A stretch of 64,000 nt of DNA from UBA5239 sp031548025. Lineage in GTDB: Bacteria; Verrucomicrobiota; Lentisphaeria; Victivallales; Victivallaceae. Below, piece by piece: positions 26,564 to 35,856 of this stretch. Position numbers and translations under genes: made by a program. The notes under the pieces are model-generated. The model was not told where the DNA came from and ran no database searches. It saw only the letters and a program-made list of their open reading frames with translations. The stretch covers positions 98,175 through 162,174 of the forward strand of contig JAVBRM010000005.1 in NCBI GenBank assembly GCA_031548025.1. Reading direction: 5' to 3'. Numbering within the stretch: position 1 is the first letter of the stretch; every line of letters starts with the position of its first letter.

Positions 26564-27534
26564 TTATTTCCGGACAGGAACTTCTTCTTTTTCTTTACTG
26601 CGTGGCAATATGTTTTATATTTCACCTGAAAAAGGAAAAAATGCCTGTACATTTTCGCGGCAATTTTTTCCGGGTAGGCTAAAATTGCATATTTAAGATA
26701 ATTTTTCGCCAAAACTCCGAATATATTCCTTCTGGCGCGCTCCAGTTGCCAAGCCATCTCCGGGTGCTTCCTTTCATATACATAGCTATCGACAATACAT
26801 GCAATCCGGCTGATAAAGTCGTTTGTCAAAACCCGGCACTGCTTTTCCAGCGCTTCCGGATGGTATTTCCCCAATGCATGATGGTTGGTAATCGAAGCGG
26901 CACTGCTCCGGTAGGCCAACAACGGTTTGTCGATTCGGATGATATCTCCCGTCAGGATGGCACGAAACGCAATGATCACGTCTTCGTAAAAACAGCGAGG
27001 GTCCATTGGTCCAAATGCCTGAAAGATTGATTTTTTGAAAGCCATTCCACAACCGGTTATCCAATATTCATTGCGGGAAACACTGTTCAAACCGGGTTGA
27101 ATCTTTAATTGATGCCATTTCGAATCCAAGGGTTTTCCTTCTTCATCGATCAAGTCAAATGCAGACCATACCAGCGAAGCGGAAGGATTATCCATAAATG
27201 TTTTCACCTGGGTGCTCACCCGCTCCGGATATGAAATATCATCGGCAGCGGAAGCAACAATTATCTCGCTGTCGCATAATTCGACCACCTTGTTGATATG
27301 ACCGCCGATACCCAGGTTCCGGGGGTTCCGGTTCAGCACGATCCGGTGCGGACCTTTATATTCAGCCGCCACCTGCTGCATGATTTCCCAAGTCCGGTCT
27401 GTTGAATAGTCATCGGAAAATATCAACTGCAGATTCTCGTAATCCTGACTCAAAGCCGCCCGCAAAGCCTCCGCCACCCATTTTTCCTGATTGTACGATA
27501 TCACATACATCGATACCAATGGCGTATTATCCAT
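26557..27534 (-). CDS. Glycosyltransferase family 2
   Basis: A 325-residue GT-A enzyme starting MDNTPLVSMYVISYNQEKW, with the nucleotide-sugar Asp in LIFSDDYSTD and the DxD-like SAADDISYPERV. It is close to the GT2 just upstream (27700-28671), a tandem duplication. The frame continues 51 codons upstream through a hairpin repeat to an ATG at 27687 with a good AGGAG site, so a longer protein starting MLKYQ is possible. The start at 27534 is chosen by alignment with the paralogue although it has no clear ribosome site. Likely role: surface glycan assembly. Confidence 0.85.
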   Translation of the reverse strand: MDNTPLVSMYVISYNQEKWVAEALRAALSQDYENLQLIFSDDYSTDRTWEIMQQVAAEYKGPHRIVLNRNPRNLGIGGHINKVVELCDSEIIVASAADDISYPERVSTQVKTFMDNPSASLVWSAFDLIDEEGKPLDSKWHQLKIQPGLNSVSRNEYWITGCGMAFKKSIFQAFGPMDPRCFYEDVIIAFRAILTGDIIRIDKPLLAYRSSAASITNHHALGKYHPEALEKQCRVLTNDFISRIACIVDSYVYERKHPEMAWQLERARRNIFGVLAKNYLKYAILAYPEKIAAKMYRHFFLFQVKYKTYCHAVKKKKKFLSGNNQ

Positions 27535-27539
27535 TTTAT

Positions 27540-27702
27540 TTAGGGAGCTGGAAATTGCTGAAATACCGTTAATTTTCGAAAGATTTCCGAGGGATTTTTG
27601 TTGAATTTGTGAGGAACATAACGAGTTATGTAACGAGTAAATCCGGCAAAAAGCGCCGGGAAGATTCGAAAGTTGGTATTTCAGCATTTTCCGGCTCCTT
27701 TA
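27540..27702. repeat. Hairpin repeat element, long copy (E2)
   Basis: Arms of 25 bp at 27543-27567 and 27675-27699 are inverted copies (22 of 25 identical) and match those of the copy at 438-510. TTA flanks both ends (27540-27542 and 27700-27702). Between them is a core (27617-27656) that is 34/40 identical to that of the element at 47926-48087; it contains a CATAAC-GA-GTTATG hairpin. The element sits between two tandem GT2 genes, and its right flank TTA is the stop codon of the upstream one. No transposase is encoded. Confidence 0.8.
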
Positions 27703-28671
27703 CCTCTTGCTCAACGATTTTCTTTTTTGCACAAAGGCCTTCCTGATATATTTCAGCCGAACAGTAAAAAGATAAAACCGCAAATATATTTTAAGAGCCA
27801 TTCCAGCAGAAAATGCAAAAGTAATATATGTAAGATAATTTTTCGCGATAACCTTATAAATATTTCTTCTAATCCGCTCTAATTCCCAAGCCAATTCAGG
27901 ATGTTTCCTCTCATATATATAACTATCCGTTAACCACATCACCCTATAATTGACATCCAGACACAAACCTTTCTGCAAGTGTTTCAGCGCTGCAGGCGAA
28001 TATTTCTCCGCCGAGTAATGATTGGTTAATGAGAGGTCACTGCTTCGATACAGAACCAACGGTTCCTCAATTTTGACAATTTCTCCCAATAATATCCCTC
28101 TGAATGAGATAATCAAATCTTCATAGAAGCAACGCGGGTCCATAAGTCCAAACTCTTTAAAAAGTAATTTCCTAAAAGCCATTGCACAACCGGTGAGCGC
28201 GTACTTTCCTCGTGAAACATTTTCCAGCGTCGGCAAATTTCTGGAAGATTGTTTGCCATGTGCAAGAAAATTCCCATCAGGATCAATGATATCGAAATTC
28301 GACCATACAACCATGGCTGAGGGATTCTCCATAAATACCTTTACCAATGAACTCACACGATTCGGCAGAGAAATATCATCCGCATGCGATGCTATTATAA
28401 TATCGCTGTCACATAGCTCGATAAGTTTATTGACATGCCCTCCCGTCCCGCGATTAATCGGATTCCGATTCAATACAATCTTATGAGGCCCTTTGTACTC
28501 CGCGGCAATCCGTTGCATAATTTCCCATGTCCCATCAACAGAGCAATCATCGGAAAATATCAACTGCAGATTTTCATAATCCTGGGCCAATGCCCCCTTC
28601 AAAGCTTCAGCTACCCACTTTTCCTGATTGTATGATGTCACATACATTGATACCAACGGAGAACTTTTCAT
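27700..28671 (-). CDS. Glycosyltransferase family 2
   Basis: A 323-residue GT2 enzyme, paralogue of the next gene. It starts MKSSPLVSMYVTSYNQEKW, aligned with its copy; an ATG 24 bases earlier is in frame. FSDDCSVDGTWEIM and SHADDISLPNRV carry the sugar-nucleotide Asp residues. Its TAA stop is at the same time the TTA flank of the hairpin repeat inserted between the two genes. More AT-rich than its paralogue. Likely a surface-glycan transferase. Confidence 0.87.
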   Translation of the reverse strand: MKSSPLVSMYVTSYNQEKWVAEALKGALAQDYENLQLIFSDDCSVDGTWEIMQRIAAEYKGPHKIVLNRNPINRGTGGHVNKLIELCDSDIIIASHADDISLPNRVSSLVKVFMENPSAMVVWSNFDIIDPDGNFLAHGKQSSRNLPTLENVSRGKYALTGCAMAFRKLLFKEFGLMDPRCFYEDLIISFRGILLGEIVKIEEPLVLYRSSDLSLTNHYSAEKYSPAALKHLQKGLCLDVNYRVMWLTDSYIYERKHPELAWELERIRRNIYKVIAKNYLTYITFAFSAGMALKIYLRFYLFTVRLKYIRKAFVQKRKSLSKR

Positions 28672-28719
28672 ATATGCACCAGTATTTGAGTCCATAGTAT
28701 AATTGCTTTTTGTTTTTTG

Positions 28720-30381
28720 TCAAGGCTTTTCTTTATTATATGGCACCGAACCTGAATCCAAGGTCCGCGGCTTCGCCTGGAAGTTCCGGGAAAAAACATT
28801 ATCCTGTTGCGGAAAACCGGCATAAGTCAACTGCGCCAGCGCCAGCATCCCGAAGATTGCCCGGTCGGTTTGCAACGGCACGTGAACATTCCCCGCGGCT
28901 TCCGCGGCAAATTTCGGAAACAGTTTGCGGTAAGGCTCGGAAAGCCAGAGGATAAAAGGAACTTCATAGGCGTCCGGCTCTCTGCTTTTTCCGGAACGCA
29001 GCGGGCGCTGGCCGTCATCAACCACCTCGCCATGGTCGGAAACATAAAGCATAAAGGTCGGTCTGTCCAGCTTCTTCAACTCCTGGACCACCTCCCCCAA
29101 CAATTTGTCGGTAAAGGCGATTGAATTATCATATTCATTCAAACGTTCGGCATATTCAGGCTCAAGCCGTTTATTGGCCTCGTCATTCAAATGATTGAAC
29201 GGTCCCCAGGATTCCGGATAACGCATTTTCGCCTGGGTGTGACTGCCGATCAGGTGCAAAAACACCACCAACGGCCCCTGATTCGCCGCCAATGACCTCC
29301 GCAAATACGGCAACAAGGCATCGTCACGGCTGTCTCTATGTATTTCCTGAATATACAAAACCCGGTCGGCATGGGCAAACAACAGATTGACCGGCCCGTC
29401 ATGCTCCCCCCAACGGTACTGGTTGGAGTAGTATTCGACCCGATACCCGCCGGCTTTCAGCATATCGGTAAAAGTACAGCGCGAATTATTGTGTTTCCTA
29501 CCGATCTCGCTCATGGTAAGCAAATAGCGCAAAGCCCACGAGGTGGAAGCATAGGCGCTGATGACGTTATCGAAAGCCATAACCGGCGGTTCCATCCGCC
29601 GCACCTCCGGGTCGGTCGCCCTGGAATATCCGTAAATCCCCATATGGTTACGGTTGGCCGACTCACCGACGACAATAACCCCAACCATATTTCTGACATC
29701 CGGCCTGATTTTTTCGATGACGCCGGGCAATTCCGGGACGGCGGCGATCTTTTCCAGGTTGTCAAATTCGCCTTTGAACGCGAAATATCCCTGGACCAGT
29801 CTGCCGTAAGTAGTCCGGTTGATGATTCTTTCGGCCTTGCCGATTACCAGATAACGGATGGAACTGACGCCCCACGGCAGCAGCACCAGCAAGCCGATCA
29901 ACACGGAGCAACGGCTGGTCGGAATCGGATGCCGCCACACCCAGCGGCAAGCCGCAATGATACCGGCCAAGGCGATTAAGATCACCATAACCGGAAAAAA
30001 ACCGAAAATTGAATTGATGAACTCATGGGTTTCTTCAACCGACGACGCCAATACCACTGGAATGATGTCTCCGTCAATCGGAATCTTATACCGCCAGGTA
30101 ACCAGAATACTGCATACCGTGGAAATTATCAACAGCGGGAGCACAATCTGCAAATAGATCCGGCTGCCGTTTTTTCCCAGCCACAGTGCCGGCGTGGACA
30201 GCGCCAGAAACATGGGCAGCGCCTGCAAGTAAGGATTCCAGAAGGTGCGGTTTGCACCGGTCAGGTACAGGATGCCAAACTCCGCCAGCATAATCGCCAG
30301 CAACATACCGACAACCACACCGAAATTGGCGGCTGCGGGACACTGCATAACCAGAGATTTGAACTTTTCGTATATCTTCAA
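28720..30381 (-). CDS. Phosphoethanolamine transferase, EptA/CptA-like
   Basis: A 553-residue inner-membrane enzyme of the alkaline-phosphatase superfamily that adds phosphoethanolamine to lipid A or LPS core. About five N-terminal helices (to about 180) are followed by a periplasmic sulfatase-like domain. The nucleophile site reads VVGESANRNHMGIYGYSRATDP: the residue after GE is Ser where EptA has Thr; CptA-type proteins also have Ser there. VSDHGE near the end supplies metal ligands. The start is TTG at 30381 after AGGA; no ATG occurs until residue 12. It sits by glycosyltransferases and upstream of the waaP-like gene on the opposite strand. Confidence 0.87.
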   Translation of the reverse strand: MKIYEKFKSLVMQCPAAANFGVVVGMLLAIMLAEFGILYLTGANRTFWNPYLQALPMFLALSTPALWLGKNGSRIYLQIVLPLLIISTVCSILVTWRYKIPIDGDIIPVVLASSVEETHEFINSIFGFFPVMVILIALAGIIAACRWVWRHPIPTSRCSVLIGLLVLLPWGVSSIRYLVIGKAERIINRTTYGRLVQGYFAFKGEFDNLEKIAAVPELPGVIEKIRPDVRNMVGVIVVGESANRNHMGIYGYSRATDPEVRRMEPPVMAFDNVISAYASTSWALRYLLTMSEIGRKHNNSRCTFTDMLKAGGYRVEYYSNQYRWGEHDGPVNLLFAHADRVLYIQEIHRDSRDDALLPYLRRSLAANQGPLVVFLHLIGSHTQAKMRYPESWGPFNHLNDEANKRLEPEYAERLNEYDNSIAFTDKLLGEVVQELKKLDRPTFMLYVSDHGEVVDDGQRPLRSGKSREPDAYEVPFILWLSEPYRKLFPKFAAEAAGNVHVPLQTDRAIFGMLALAQLTYAGFPQQDNVFSRNFQAKPRTLDSGSVPYNKEKP

Positions 30382-30496
30382 ACTGCTTCCTGTTTGTTAA
30401 AAAATCACTGGCTGGTTAAAATAACATGTCTGACGGAAATATCAATTCCATTTCCGGTTTGAATTCCAACTTTTACGGTATTATATTTATAGGATT

Positions 30497-31321
30497 ATGG
30501 AAAAGCTACAGATCACCAGCATGCAGAACCCATCCGTCAAGATGGTATGCAAATTACGCGATCGCGGCAGTCGCGACCAATACAACTTAACGGTACTCGA
30601 AGGTTACCGGGAGTTGTTGCGCGCCCTCGATTACGGCATGCGGATGGAAGATTGTTTCTTCAGTCCGGAGTTGTTCCTCGGCAGCAACGAATTCGCTCTG
30701 CTCGAAAGGCTCGCCGCTTCCGGAGTCCGCGTGATCGAAGTCACCCCGCAGATCTTGCAGAAAATGGCCTACCGCGAGCGTCCCGAGGGCTTGATCGCCA
30801 CCGCACGAATGAAAAAACACCGCCTTGAAGATATGCCTGTGGTGAAAAACGGTTTTTATCTGGTGGCCGAAGCCATCGAAAAGCCCGGCAATCTCGGTTC
30901 GATGCTGCGTTCAGCCGACGCAGCCGGAGTCGACGGCCTGATTCTTTGCGACAAAGGTACCGATATTTACAATCCCAATGTCATCCGGGCCAGCACCGGA
31001 GCGCTGTTCTGTGTGCCGCTGGCGGAAACCGATTCCGAATCGGCCCGGCAGTGGTTGCGCGACAATAACATCAAAATCCTGGCCGCCACGCCGCACACCG
31101 ATTATAATTATACGGATGTGGATATGACGACGGGCATCGCCGTGGTCGTCGGCCGCGAACAGACCGGGCTGACCGATTTCTGGATGAACCAGGCCGATCT
31201 CCAGGTAAAAATCCCGATGCTCGGAAAAATCGATTCATTGAATGTGACTGCGGCCGCCACCATTCTGCTCTACGAGGCCGCGCGGCAGCGGAATTGGCAA
31301 AAACCGGATTGGGCAAGGTAA
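30497..31321 (+). CDS. TrmH/SpoU-family RNA 2'-O-methyltransferase
   Basis: A 274-residue SPOUT methyltransferase. The N-terminal part is an L30e-like RNA-binding domain; the C-terminal knot has the three family motifs: EKPGNLGSMLRSADAAGVDG, GREQTGLTDFWMNQADLQVKIPM and SLNVTAAATILLYEA. It should methylate a ribose in 23S rRNA or tRNA using S-adenosylmethionine; the site cannot be named (RlmB- or TsnR-like). Followed after 4 bp by the kinase gene. Confidence 0.92.
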   Translation: MEKLQITSMQNPSVKMVCKLRDRGSRDQYNLTVLEGYRELLRALDYGMRMEDCFFSPELFLGSNEFALLERLAASGVRVIEVTPQILQKMAYRERPEGLIATARMKKHRLEDMPVVKNGFYLVAEAIEKPGNLGSMLRSADAAGVDGLILCDKGTDIYNPNVIRASTGALFCVPLAETDSESARQWLRDNNIKILAATPHTDYNYTDVDMTTGIAVVVGREQTGLTDFWMNQADLQVKIPMLGKIDSLNVTAAATILLYEAARQRNWQKPDWAR

Positions 31322-31325
31322 TATC

Positions 31326-32084
31326 ATGTACGAATTATTTCTGGACGATGACTTCAAAACGGCTTGGCAGGGCAAAGATCCCTTTCAAGAAGCGGTAAAA
31401 CTGGAAGGTGAAATCTTCCGCCACGTCAAAAGCCGCCAAACTTTCCGTTTCACTATGAACGGAAAATCATATTTCGCCAAAATCCATCACGGCGTCGGCT
31501 GGTATGAAATCCTGAAAAATCTGACCCATTTCAAAAAACCGATCCTCGGCGCCGCCAATGAATATCATGCTTTGCGACTGCTCGACCAGCTCGGAGTTTC
31601 CACCATGACCCCATGCGCCTATGGAACCAGCGGCGTCAATCCGGCCAAAATCGAATCATTTATCGTCACCGCCGAGCTTACCGATACGGTCAGTTTGGAA
31701 GATTATTGCATGGACTGGCCCAAAGCCCCCCCGTCATTTCAGCAGAAAAAAGCCCTGACCCGGCAGGTAGCCCGGATGGCCGCCGCCATGCACGACGGCG
31801 GCCTGAACCACCGGGATTGTTACATCTGCCATTTTCTGTTAAAGAAAGATACGCTTAACGAACTTTACGTCATCGACTTGCACCGGGCGCAAATCCGGTC
31901 TCAGATACCATGGCGTTACCGAGTCAAGGACGTGGCGGGACTCTATTTTTCGGCGATGGATATCGGTCTGAACCGTCGTGATCTATTGCGCTTTATCGCC
32001 GCCTACGGCCGCCGCACCCCGAAATTCTGGAACGACGTCAAAACCACCGCCGAAAAGCTCTACCAGCGAATCCATCAGCAATAA
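31326..32084 (+). CDS. waaP: LPS core heptose kinase, WaaP/RfaP-like
   Basis: A 252-residue kinase-fold protein of the WaaP family, which phosphorylates heptose I in the LPS inner core. The catalytic loop reads GLNHRDCYICHFLL and the metal-binding motif YVIDLHRAQ follows; both are hallmarks of WaaP. FAKIHHGVGW carries the nucleotide-binding Lys. Its presence implies a heptose-containing LPS. It overlaps the convergent UroD-like gene by ten bases. Confidence 0.88.
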   Translation: MYELFLDDDFKTAWQGKDPFQEAVKLEGEIFRHVKSRQTFRFTMNGKSYFAKIHHGVGWYEILKNLTHFKKPILGAANEYHALRLLDQLGVSTMTPCAYGTSGVNPAKIESFIVTAELTDTVSLEDYCMDWPKAPPSFQQKKALTRQVARMAAAMHDGGLNHRDCYICHFLLKKDTLNELYVIDLHRAQIRSQIPWRYRVKDVAGLYFSAMDIGLNRRDLLRFIAAYGRRTPKFWNDVKTTAEKLYQRIHQQ

Positions 32085-33139
32085 TCACGGCACGCCTGGA
32101 CATAAGCGATGATATTTTCCAGTGGTACCTCCGGCTCAACCAAATGTGTCGGAGCCGCCAGCAATCCGCCATTCCGGCCGGCAATGTTGAGATTTTTCAA
32201 CGTCTCCCTATAGACCTCGTCCGGAGTACCAAAGGGAAACAGCGTCTGGGTCCCCAGAGTCCCCCAGAATGAAAGCCTCTGCCCGAATTCATCATAAATC
32301 TCTTTGAACTCCATGCATTCCGGCTGAACCGGATTCAGGACGTCAACTCCCACCTCAATCAAATCGTCTATAAACGGCTTGACATACCCGCAGGAATGAT
32401 AACCGATCAGGATATCCGGATTGACCTGCCGTGCCGCTTTTATCACTTTCCGCAAGCGGTTTTTCAGGTAATGCTCATAAAGTTCACGGGACATCATGAT
32501 CGTTTTCTGCATCCCGATGTCATCGCCCAAAAATATTAAATCAACTCCGGCCTCCGCATACGCCGCCGCCTGCCGGCAAGCCAAATCACAGATCCGGTCC
32601 AGATGATAATCGGCCAATTCGTCGCCGCACATCATTCCCATCATCAGTTCTTCCATGCTCCTCATATACCAGGCATGCTCCCAAACGGTACACTGCATCC
32701 TGGCAGCCACAAAATATCGATTTTCCTTGAATTCAGCCACTTGTTTCCGACATGCCTCCGTCCGCTCGGGATCAAATACCGGATACGGATAGGATTCAAA
32801 TTCCTTCAAGGTGGAAAATTTCGCCATCGGATGATACATTCTGCTCATATGCATGGATTCGGGAGTGGATTCACGCGCTACGCCGAATGCATCGAAATAT
32901 ACCGTATCATTGAAAGTTTCATGAGGATAATATTTCTCTTTCCAGTCGGTAAACTCCTGTTTTAAGAACGATGCCCCCGGACTGCGGATCGAAAATCCGA
33001 ATTCTTCCGCATAATCCCGGTGACCGAATTTTTCCTCGAACTTATCTACCATGGCCGGCGAAAGCGAAAAGTCCACCGGAGCAAAACCAATCCCCCGGCG
33101 CCTGAACAGATTCAATAAATTCTGGCGATGATCTTCCAT
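32075..33139 (-). CDS. Uroporphyrinogen decarboxylase-like methyltransferase
   Basis: A 354-residue UroD-fold protein. It has YHSCGYVKPFIDDLIEVGVDVLNPVQPECM, in which His and Cys resemble the zinc ligands of methylcobamide:CoM methyltransferases (MtaA/CmuA type) rather than true HemE. The start at 33139 (MEDHRQN) follows AGGAG by eight bases; the longer open frame runs into the divergent AraC gene. Many Lentisphaerota genomes carry single UroD-like genes beside regulators, probably for demethylation of a methylated substrate or corrinoid transfer (inference). No corrinoid protein is encoded nearby. Confidence 0.78.
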   Translation of the reverse strand: MEDHRQNLLNLFRRRGIGFAPVDFSLSPAMVDKFEEKFGHRDYAEEFGFSIRSPGASFLKQEFTDWKEKYYPHETFNDTVYFDAFGVARESTPESMHMSRMYHPMAKFSTLKEFESYPYPVFDPERTEACRKQVAEFKENRYFVAARMQCTVWEHAWYMRSMEELMMGMMCGDELADYHLDRICDLACRQAAAYAEAGVDLIFLGDDIGMQKTIMMSRELYEHYLKNRLRKVIKAARQVNPDILIGYHSCGYVKPFIDDLIEVGVDVLNPVQPECMEFKEIYDEFGQRLSFWGTLGTQTLFPFGTPDEVYRETLKNLNIAGRNGGLLAAPTHLVEPEVPLENIIAYVQACRDYC

Positions 33140-33152
33140 TGTATATTCTCCT

Positions 33153-33193
33153 TGATTCATATATATTATAGACGAATCAGTAAAATTAAGCCA
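33153..33193 (-). promoter_or_regulatory. UroD-like promoter inside an inverted repeat
   Basis: TATAAT (33165-33170, minus strand) has TGGCTT at 33188-33193, 17 bp upstream. The -10 box lies between inverted arms TGATTC (33153-33158) and GAATCA (33174-33179). This is a plausible site for the divergent AraC regulator. Confidence 0.42.
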
Positions 33194-33215
33194 TTGCATA
33201 ACCGGAAATAAACAT

Positions 33216-33998
33216 ATGAAAAACGGATATTTGAATATCGTGGCATCCGGTCCCAGAGCCCATCCGGGCAGTTGGTGTACACTTCTATGTTTTTGGCATG
33301 TCGATGTGGACCAGCGATATCGGGTACATCGCCGGGATTCGCGCGATTTCCTGGTTCTGATCCGCACCCTGGAGGGCTCCGGCGAGATCACTCTGACTGA
33401 CGGCAAAATATTGCAAGTCCGGCCCAATGAAGTTTTATTATTGGAAAACAACCGGATAAGCCAATACCGAACCCTGAACAATTCATGGCATTTCTTCTGG
33501 TTTGAGTTCAAATCTATTGATCCGCCGTTAACCCCCGGGGAAATTTTGTATGTCCCCAACCAAGCCTGGGAAGTTCCATTTTTCGACCAGCTCCGCACGC
33601 TCATAACGTTTGGTCCGTTAGCCGCATCCGAATTATTCGGCGGTTATTTGTATTCCTTAAAAGCCGCAATTCCGGAAAACGCCGGCAACGATCCACGCAT
33701 TGCCGAAGCCCTGATGACGATCAGCCGCCGCTTACCTCAAGTGCCAACGGTCAAAGAGCTATCCCGCAAAGCCAACCTGTGCGAACGCCGCTTCCGGCAA
33801 CTGTTCTGCGCGGAGGTCGGAATGTCGCCCAAAAAATATTGCGACGAACTTCGGCTTCAACTCGCCCGGGAACTGCTGTCTACGGGAAGTTACAACATCA
33901 AAGAACTCTCCGAGCTTCTCGGCTTCAGCTCACCATATGCATTCAGCAGCAGCTTCAAACAACATTACGGCACTCCCCCATCCAAAATTTCGCCGTAA
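33216..33998 (+). CDS. AraC-family transcription regulator
   Basis: A 260-residue regulator with a cupin-like N-terminal half (TDGKILQVRPNEVLLLENNRI) and a C-terminal double helix-turn-helix (VKELSRKANLCERRFRQLF and IKELSELLGFSSPYAFSSSFK). It diverges from the UroD-like gene, its likely target, and ends four bases before the convergent propeller gene. No ribosome site is clear. Confidence 0.92.
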   Translation: MKNGYLNIVASGPRAHPGSWCTLLCFWHVDVDQRYRVHRRDSRDFLVLIRTLEGSGEITLTDGKILQVRPNEVLLLENNRISQYRTLNNSWHFFWFEFKSIDPPLTPGEILYVPNQAWEVPFFDQLRTLITFGPLAASELFGGYLYSLKAAIPENAGNDPRIAEALMTISRRLPQVPTVKELSRKANLCERRFRQLFCAEVGMSPKKYCDELRLQLARELLSTGSYNIKELSELLGFSSPYAFSSSFKQHYGTPPSKISP

Positions 33999-34002
33999 TT
34001 TT

Positions 34003-35844
34003 TCAAAAGCTCAAATCAATGCTGCATATATCTCCCAACGCGGCAAAATAAAGACGCCCATCGAGAATTGTCCCGCCGGCGGTTATTTTGTTCGGCACAG
34101 GGATAAACTTATCGATATTGAGTTTATGATAATTCACAACCGCCACGCCGGCGGTGGTAAGCAGGTAAACACGGTCCCTCTCCCGCAATAATCCGCGGTT
34201 TCCCTGTTGATAGAAAGTCTGCCCATATTTGGATGGCAAGTTCAACCGCTGCAACAGTTCGCGTTTCTTGATGTCAAATAGCAGCAACGCCGAAGTATTG
34301 TTGCACAGCAGCAGCGCTTTGTCATCGGGCAGCGGAAGGATATTGAAAATGAATTTGATATCCTCCGGCACGCCGCATTCCCAAACAACCTGATCAGCTT
34401 CAATGTCGTATATGTACAATGAACCCGCCGCTCCGCCGCGGCACGCCAGAAATTGAGTATTCGACAGAGGCAAGACACTGAAAGTAGAACAATTCGGTTT
34501 TGAGTGTTTTTCCTTTTTGATGATTTTGCACTCCCCACTTTGGATATTAAATAACGTAATTCCCCCTTTCCCCTCTCCTCCCGCCATGATAATATTTTTT
34601 TCATCCGGAGTCATGGCCAGGGTATGAGGCCGGTTCGGATTTGCACTGAGGCCGAAAAATGCCGGGTTGTTTTTGGGATTCTTCACGTCATCAACATTCT
34701 TGATCTGTACTTTTTCCCACGGCTTGGTCGTGTCGTATTTGAATATGATCCCTCCGGTGTATGCCCCGATATACAAATCGGTCCCGTGTGGTAACAGGCA
34801 ATTCAATTGCACCATGGCGTCATGATCGGATTTTTCACCGCTTTTCGGATCGAAAGAAAAAAAGCGCATCGGCATGGCAGTGGAACCATAGATTTTGTCG
34901 TTCACCACCGCCAAACCCATTATATGGGCCGAGCCGCCGTGATAGTCGAATCGAATCGTTCTGTTTTCTTTCGTTGCCGGGTTATAAACAACCGCGTTGC
35001 GATTGGGGACATCAAATGATTTCAATATTTTCCCCGACGGGAAATATGCTGGAAGAGTAGTCCACGCATGCGCTTTTACCTTATCGTCAAGTTTTACGCT
35101 TGGCCTGCCGCTTTTTCCGGCGGCTCCGTCGCGGCAAACGATTCCTTCATTACCTGTCTTCGATCCCCAGACCGTCCCATCTTCATATCGGACTATTTTC
35201 AGGGGTTGATTGTGTATTTTCCGGATTTCGCAGTTCTCTGAATTGAATGCGATAATCGCTCCTCCACGGCCGCGATATTGACTGCTTACATAAATCCAGC
35301 CGTCATCGCCGACAGCCATATTATTAATCAATTGCATGCCTTTAAACTCGCCATTCACGCTTCCGAAGTCAACGGCTTTATCAGTCACCGGATCATAGCA
35401 GATCAAATGACAATTGGGCGTGGTGGCAACCCAAATCCGTCCCTGTTTGTCCTCGCGGAGCGATAACGCAAAGCTCTGTGAGTTTACTTTGTGGCAAGCC
35501 GTAAATTTCTTCAGCACCGGATCATATTCCAGAATGTGCCCAGCCAAAAAAGAATAGAGTTTATTTCGCGAGGACAAAGCCACTCCATACGTAAAATTGG
35601 CCTTGACCGGCAATTTGACTTCCGTAGTATTTCCGGTCTCAGCATCAATTTGCACCAATTCATATACCGCGTTTGCATTGGATAAAAATGATAATATAAC
35701 TTCCCGGCCGTCAGCATCAACAGCCAGAACAGTCCCCCGTTGTCCTGCGGTATTCGTCACTGACCCATGATTTATGAATTTTGTTTCCACGCCCATTGCA
35801 GCAATCGCCATCAGACAACCGGCAAGAATAAATTTTGCTTTCAT
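34003..35844 (-). CDS. Secreted beta-propeller protein
   Basis: A 613-residue protein with a signal peptide (MKAKFILAGCLMAIAAMG). The rest is a row of short beta-strand repeats with phrases such as GKIWVATTPN-like (RIWVATTPNCHLICYDP), DGWIYVSSQ and DKIYGST, typical of a seven- or eight-bladed propeller of the SMP-30/YVTN/two-component-propeller kind. No catalytic residues can be named. Last gene of the LacI (37160-38197) unit, 12 bp after the TPR gene. Possibly a sugar-acid lactonase-like or binding protein. Confidence 0.72.
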   Translation of the reverse strand: MKAKFILAGCLMAIAAMGVETKFINHGSVTNTAGQRGTVLAVDADGREVILSFLSNANAVYELVQIDAETGNTTEVKLPVKANFTYGVALSSRNKLYSFLAGHILEYDPVLKKFTACHKVNSQSFALSLREDKQGRIWVATTPNCHLICYDPVTDKAVDFGSVNGEFKGMQLINNMAVGDDGWIYVSSQYRGRGGAIIAFNSENCEIRKIHNQPLKIVRYEDGTVWGSKTGNEGIVCRDGAAGKSGRPSVKLDDKVKAHAWTTLPAYFPSGKILKSFDVPNRNAVVYNPATKENRTIRFDYHGGSAHIMGLAVVNDKIYGSTAMPMRFFSFDPKSGEKSDHDAMVQLNCLLPHGTDLYIGAYTGGIIFKYDTTKPWEKVQIKNVDDVKNPKNNPAFFGLSANPNRPHTLAMTPDEKNIIMAGGEGKGGITLFNIQSGECKIIKKEKHSKPNCSTFSVLPLSNTQFLACRGGAAGSLYIYDIEADQVVWECGVPEDIKFIFNILPLPDDKALLLCNNTSALLLFDIKKRELLQRLNLPSKYGQTFYQQGNRGLLRERDRVYLLTTAGVAVVNYHKLNIDKFIPVPNKITAGGTILDGRLYFAALGDICSIDLSF

Positions 35845-35856
35845 GATAAGATTGTC

